The notes beneath the pieces are model-generated. The model saw nothing but the letters and a program-made list of their open reading frames with translations, searched no databases and was not told the DNA's origin. Made by a program: the position numbers and the translations under genes. Of a stretch of 64,000 nt of DNA, positions 61,944 to 64,000 are shown one piece after another (position 1 is the stretch's first letter; each line of letters starts with the position of its first letter). Location: assembly GCA_029262235.1 (NCBI GenBank), contig JAJCZU010000002.1, positions 1,054,001 through 1,118,000 of the forward strand, written 5' to 3'. This DNA is from Candidatus Eiseniibacteriota bacterium. Its GTDB lineage: Bacteria > Orphanbacterota > Orphanbacteria > Orphanbacterales > Orphanbacteraceae.

Positions 61944-63854
61944 ATGAAACTCATACCCTCCACGGCAAGACTGGTTCTGCCTGCCGTCGTTCTGGTGCTG
62001 GGGGCACTCGGCTGGGCCGCCTTCGACCGGACGGCCCGCAAGGCCGTTCCCCCCGGGCACGGGGACGGCGGGGGCACGGCTCGCATCGATCCTTCCGCCC
62101 CGATTCCGGCAGGCTCCACCGGATCCTGGACAATCTCGTTTCAGGCCGGTCCCGACGGGATCGAACCGGGAGGCGGGCTCGTCGTCCAGTTCCCGGTCTT
62201 CTGGAAATGGACGCCCCCGCAGACCGATTCTCCCGGCTACCCGGGGTTCGTATTCGCCGAATGGAGCCGGGACGACCTGGTTCTCGAATCGTTCGCCTCG
62301 GACCTCCAGTGGGTCCGATTCACGGTCCGCGGCGAAAGGCTCGAGTCGGGAGACCGTGTCGCGATTCACTACGGCGGGAGTTCTGACGACGGGATCAGCG
62401 AGGTCCGCGCGGACCCTTACGCCGAAAGAGGGCAGGAATTCCTCGTCAAAGTCGACGGGGACGGGGACGAGATTTACGAAGAGCTCGCGGAATCGCCCCG
62501 GATCGACATCATCCCGGGCGAGGCGGTCCAGCTCCGCGTTTTCGGGCGCGGCGGTGCGTCCGTGGCGGACTCGACGGATCTCGTGGTGGCCGCACTCGAC
62601 CGCTTCGGAAACCTCGCCCCGTCGTACCGGGGCACGGTCCGGTTTTCCCACCGGCGATCGGTCCGCGGCCTTCCGGCCTCGTACACGTTTCGCGAGGAAG
62701 ACGGCGGGACGCGGCGATTTCGGTTTCTGATTCCGGAAGCCGGGATTTTCTCGGTGCATGCGCGGGAAGAAGGGGGCGTTCTCGAAGGACGCTCCAATCC
62801 GATTCCCGTTCTCCCCGAGCGGGGTGAAAACGTGCTTCTCTGGGCGGACCTGCATCAGCATTCCAATCTTTCGGACGGCACCGGGAAACCGGACGAGCTC
62901 TACCGATACGCGCGCGACGTCGCGAACCTCGACATCATGGCGCTCACCGATCATGACCACCATGGCCTTCGGCCGCTCGGCGATTCTCCCTGGGAGGAAA
63001 TTCGCACAGCGACCGAAGCGTTCTACGAACCGGGCTCATTCGTCACGTTCCTCGGCTACGAATGGACGAACTGGACCTACGGTCACAGGAACGTCTACTA
63101 CACAACCGCGGATGGTGAAGTGCTCTCGATGGCCGACAGTGCATCGAACGCCCCGGGCGAGCTTTGGAACCGGCTCCCTGAAGGAGAAGCGATGACCGTT
63201 GCGCACCACACGGGAGGCGGTCCGGTCCCCATCGACTGGAACGTGCGGCCAGACCCCCGCTTCGAATACCTGGTCGAAATCGCGTCCGTTCACGGAAGCT
63301 CGGAATGCGCCGGCTGCCCGAGCGAAATCTACAGACCCGTCGAGGGGGCGTTCGTTCAGGACGCCCTGCAGCGTGGCATTCGTCTCGGATTCATAGGCGC
63401 CGGCGACGGCCACATCGGACATCCGGGAGAGACCTACGGCCTGCTCGGCGGACTCGCCGGAATCTACGCGGAGGAACGAACTCGCGAATCAGTGTGGGAA
63501 GCCATGCGCGCGCGGCGCACGTACGCGACCTCGGGAGCGCGCATCGTACTCAGCGCGCGTGTCGGCGAACACTGGATGGGGGAGGAGTTCGATTTTCTCG
63601 AAGTCGAGGACGCTTTCGAGGTCGATTTCGAAGTCGTCGGTACGGAGCCGGTCGACCGTGTGGAACTCATCGTCGACGGAAGAGTCGCCGACACGAAATA
63701 CTGCAGCGCCGCGGAAGTTACCGGAAGCTTCCCGATGCGAAGGCCCGTAACGGAGACCTGGTTTTATGTTCGCGTCATCCAGATGGACGGCAACCTCGCC
63801 TGGTCGAGCCCTTTCTGGATCACCTCGAAACGGAAACCGGACGAGTCGCCGTGA
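61944..63854 (+). CDS. DUF3604-type PHP-like phosphoesterase, membrane-anchored or exported
   Basis: The 636-residue protein has an N-terminal hydrophobic segment (LVLPAVVLVLGALGWAAF) and a beta-rich region to about residue 290. The DUF3604 metal-dependent domain follows with WADLHQHSNLSDGTG, ALTDHDHHG, FLGYEWTNWTYGHRNVYY, AHHTGGG and GAGDGHIGHPG, where the His and Asp residues form the metal site. A C-terminal beta domain follows. Related proteins hydrolyse phosphate esters, but its substrate is unknown. ATG 61944 gives the better signal segment; ATG 61893 is also in frame and neither has a clear ribosome-binding site. Confidence 0.87.
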   Translation: MKLIPSTARLVLPAVVLVLGALGWAAFDRTARKAVPPGHGDGGGTARIDPSAPIPAGSTGSWTISFQAGPDGIEPGGGLVVQFPVFWKWTPPQTDSPGYPGFVFAEWSRDDLVLESFASDLQWVRFTVRGERLESGDRVAIHYGGSSDDGISEVRADPYAERGQEFLVKVDGDGDEIYEELAESPRIDIIPGEAVQLRVFGRGGASVADSTDLVVAALDRFGNLAPSYRGTVRFSHRRSVRGLPASYTFREEDGGTRRFRFLIPEAGIFSVHAREEGGVLEGRSNPIPVLPERGENVLLWADLHQHSNLSDGTGKPDELYRYARDVANLDIMALTDHDHHGLRPLGDSPWEEIRTATEAFYEPGSFVTFLGYEWTNWTYGHRNVYYTTADGEVLSMADSASNAPGELWNRLPEGEAMTVAHHTGGGPVPIDWNVRPDPRFEYLVEIASVHGSSECAGCPSEIYRPVEGAFVQDALQRGIRLGFIGAGDGHIGHPGETYGLLGGLAGIYAEERTRESVWEAMRARRTYATSGARIVLSARVGEHWMGEEFDFLEVEDAFEVDFEVVGTEPVDRVELIVDGRVADTKYCSAAEVTGSFPMRRPVTETWFYVRVIQMDGNLAWSSPFWITSKRKPDESP

Positions 63855-63911
63855 TTCGCAACCTGCGGAGCGTCGTGCATTCTGCCCCCGGGAGTCCCCC
63901 GTATGAGGCCC

Positions 63912-63931
63912 CCGTTTTCACTCGAAAACGG
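63912..63931. promoter_or_regulatory. Perfect hairpin between the DUF3604 gene and a sigma-54 promoter
   Basis: CCGTTTTC and GAAAACGG form an 8-bp stem with a 4-base loop. No T-tract follows, so it is a weak terminator or an operator-like site, 45-60 bases upstream of the promoter at 63975. Confidence 0.4.
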
Positions 63932-63974
63932 CTGAATCGATTCGAATTAACTTGAGACGCCGCCTGGCCGATGA

Positions 63975-63991
63975 TTGGTACAGGAATTGCC
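63975..63991 (+). promoter_or_regulatory. Sigma-54 (-24/-12) promoter for a gene beyond the window
   Basis: TTGGTAC, then AGGAA, then TTGCC has GG (63977-63978) and GC (63989-63990) 10 bases apart. The -12 TTGC is exact; the -24 differs from TTGGCAC by one base. The target gene begins past the right edge. Confidence 0.7.
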
Positions 63992-64000
63992 ACTCCTTCC

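Overview
The window is about 64 kb of GC-rich, gene-dense bacterial chromosome with short intergenic gaps and many ATGA stop/start overlaps. I see no tRNA, rRNA, IS element, prophage or CRISPR array. Several traits point to the FCB superphylum (Fibrobacteres-Chlorobi-Bacteroidetes and relatives such as Eisenbacteria or Krumholzibacteriota-like lineages): a roughly 1000-residue SecA with a long acidic insert, two exported proteins ending in FlgD/T9SS-like Ig domains, a MoxR-DUF58-Bat operon, a 30-residue COX24-type basic protein, and a 56-residue DUF5989 protein. The phylum is an inference from family content.

Layout. 1-10.8 kb: the tail of an outer-membrane-like protein, then purN-purC-purH-guaA, a soluble lytic transglycosylase, an NHL-propeller protein and a membrane-anchored PQQ-propeller protein. 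10.8-20.4 kb: secA with its own promoter, a Smg-like gene, topA, a Xer recombinase, argF, an Ig-like exported protein, an HU/IHF gene and the COX24-type gene. 20.4-24.4 kb: tonB-exbB-exbD translationally coupled to a secreted subtilisin. 24.5-32.8 kb: moxR-DUF58-batABCDE-like operon. 33-35.7 kb: a group 2 sigma-70-family factor behind a candidate sigma-54 promoter, and a tRNA-queuosine mannosyltransferase-like glycosyltransferase. 35.8-37.8 kb (minus strand): ECF sigma, anti-sigma and secreted-protein cassette. 38-40.3 kb: a stand-alone rplC, an orphan DUF5989 gene and fbp. 40.4-49.1 kb: comEC, rsfS-argS, a PfkB kinase, a conserved unknown, purM-cutA, a methyltransferase and a tiny membrane protein. 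49.1-64 kb: a regulatory stretch with three sigma-54 activators of different architecture, an NtrB/NtrC-like pair, small secreted and Cys-rich proteins, a three-module peptidase/propeller/beta-barrel protein and a DUF3604 phosphoesterase.

The most interesting theme is sigma-54 control. Strong GG-N10-GC promoters lie upstream of the two-component operon (53084), upstream of the sigma-70-family gene (33011) and at the right edge (63975), with a weaker one before a PspF-like activator (60646). The three activators differ at the sigma-54-contact loop: GAFTDA, a loop with no GAFTGA at all, and canonical GAFTGA. This suggests a layered cascade in which sigma-54 drives another sigma factor and a sensor/regulator pair whose activator may not itself engage sigma-54. 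That wiring is inference from sequence. All promoters were read by eye, and all start codons are predictions.
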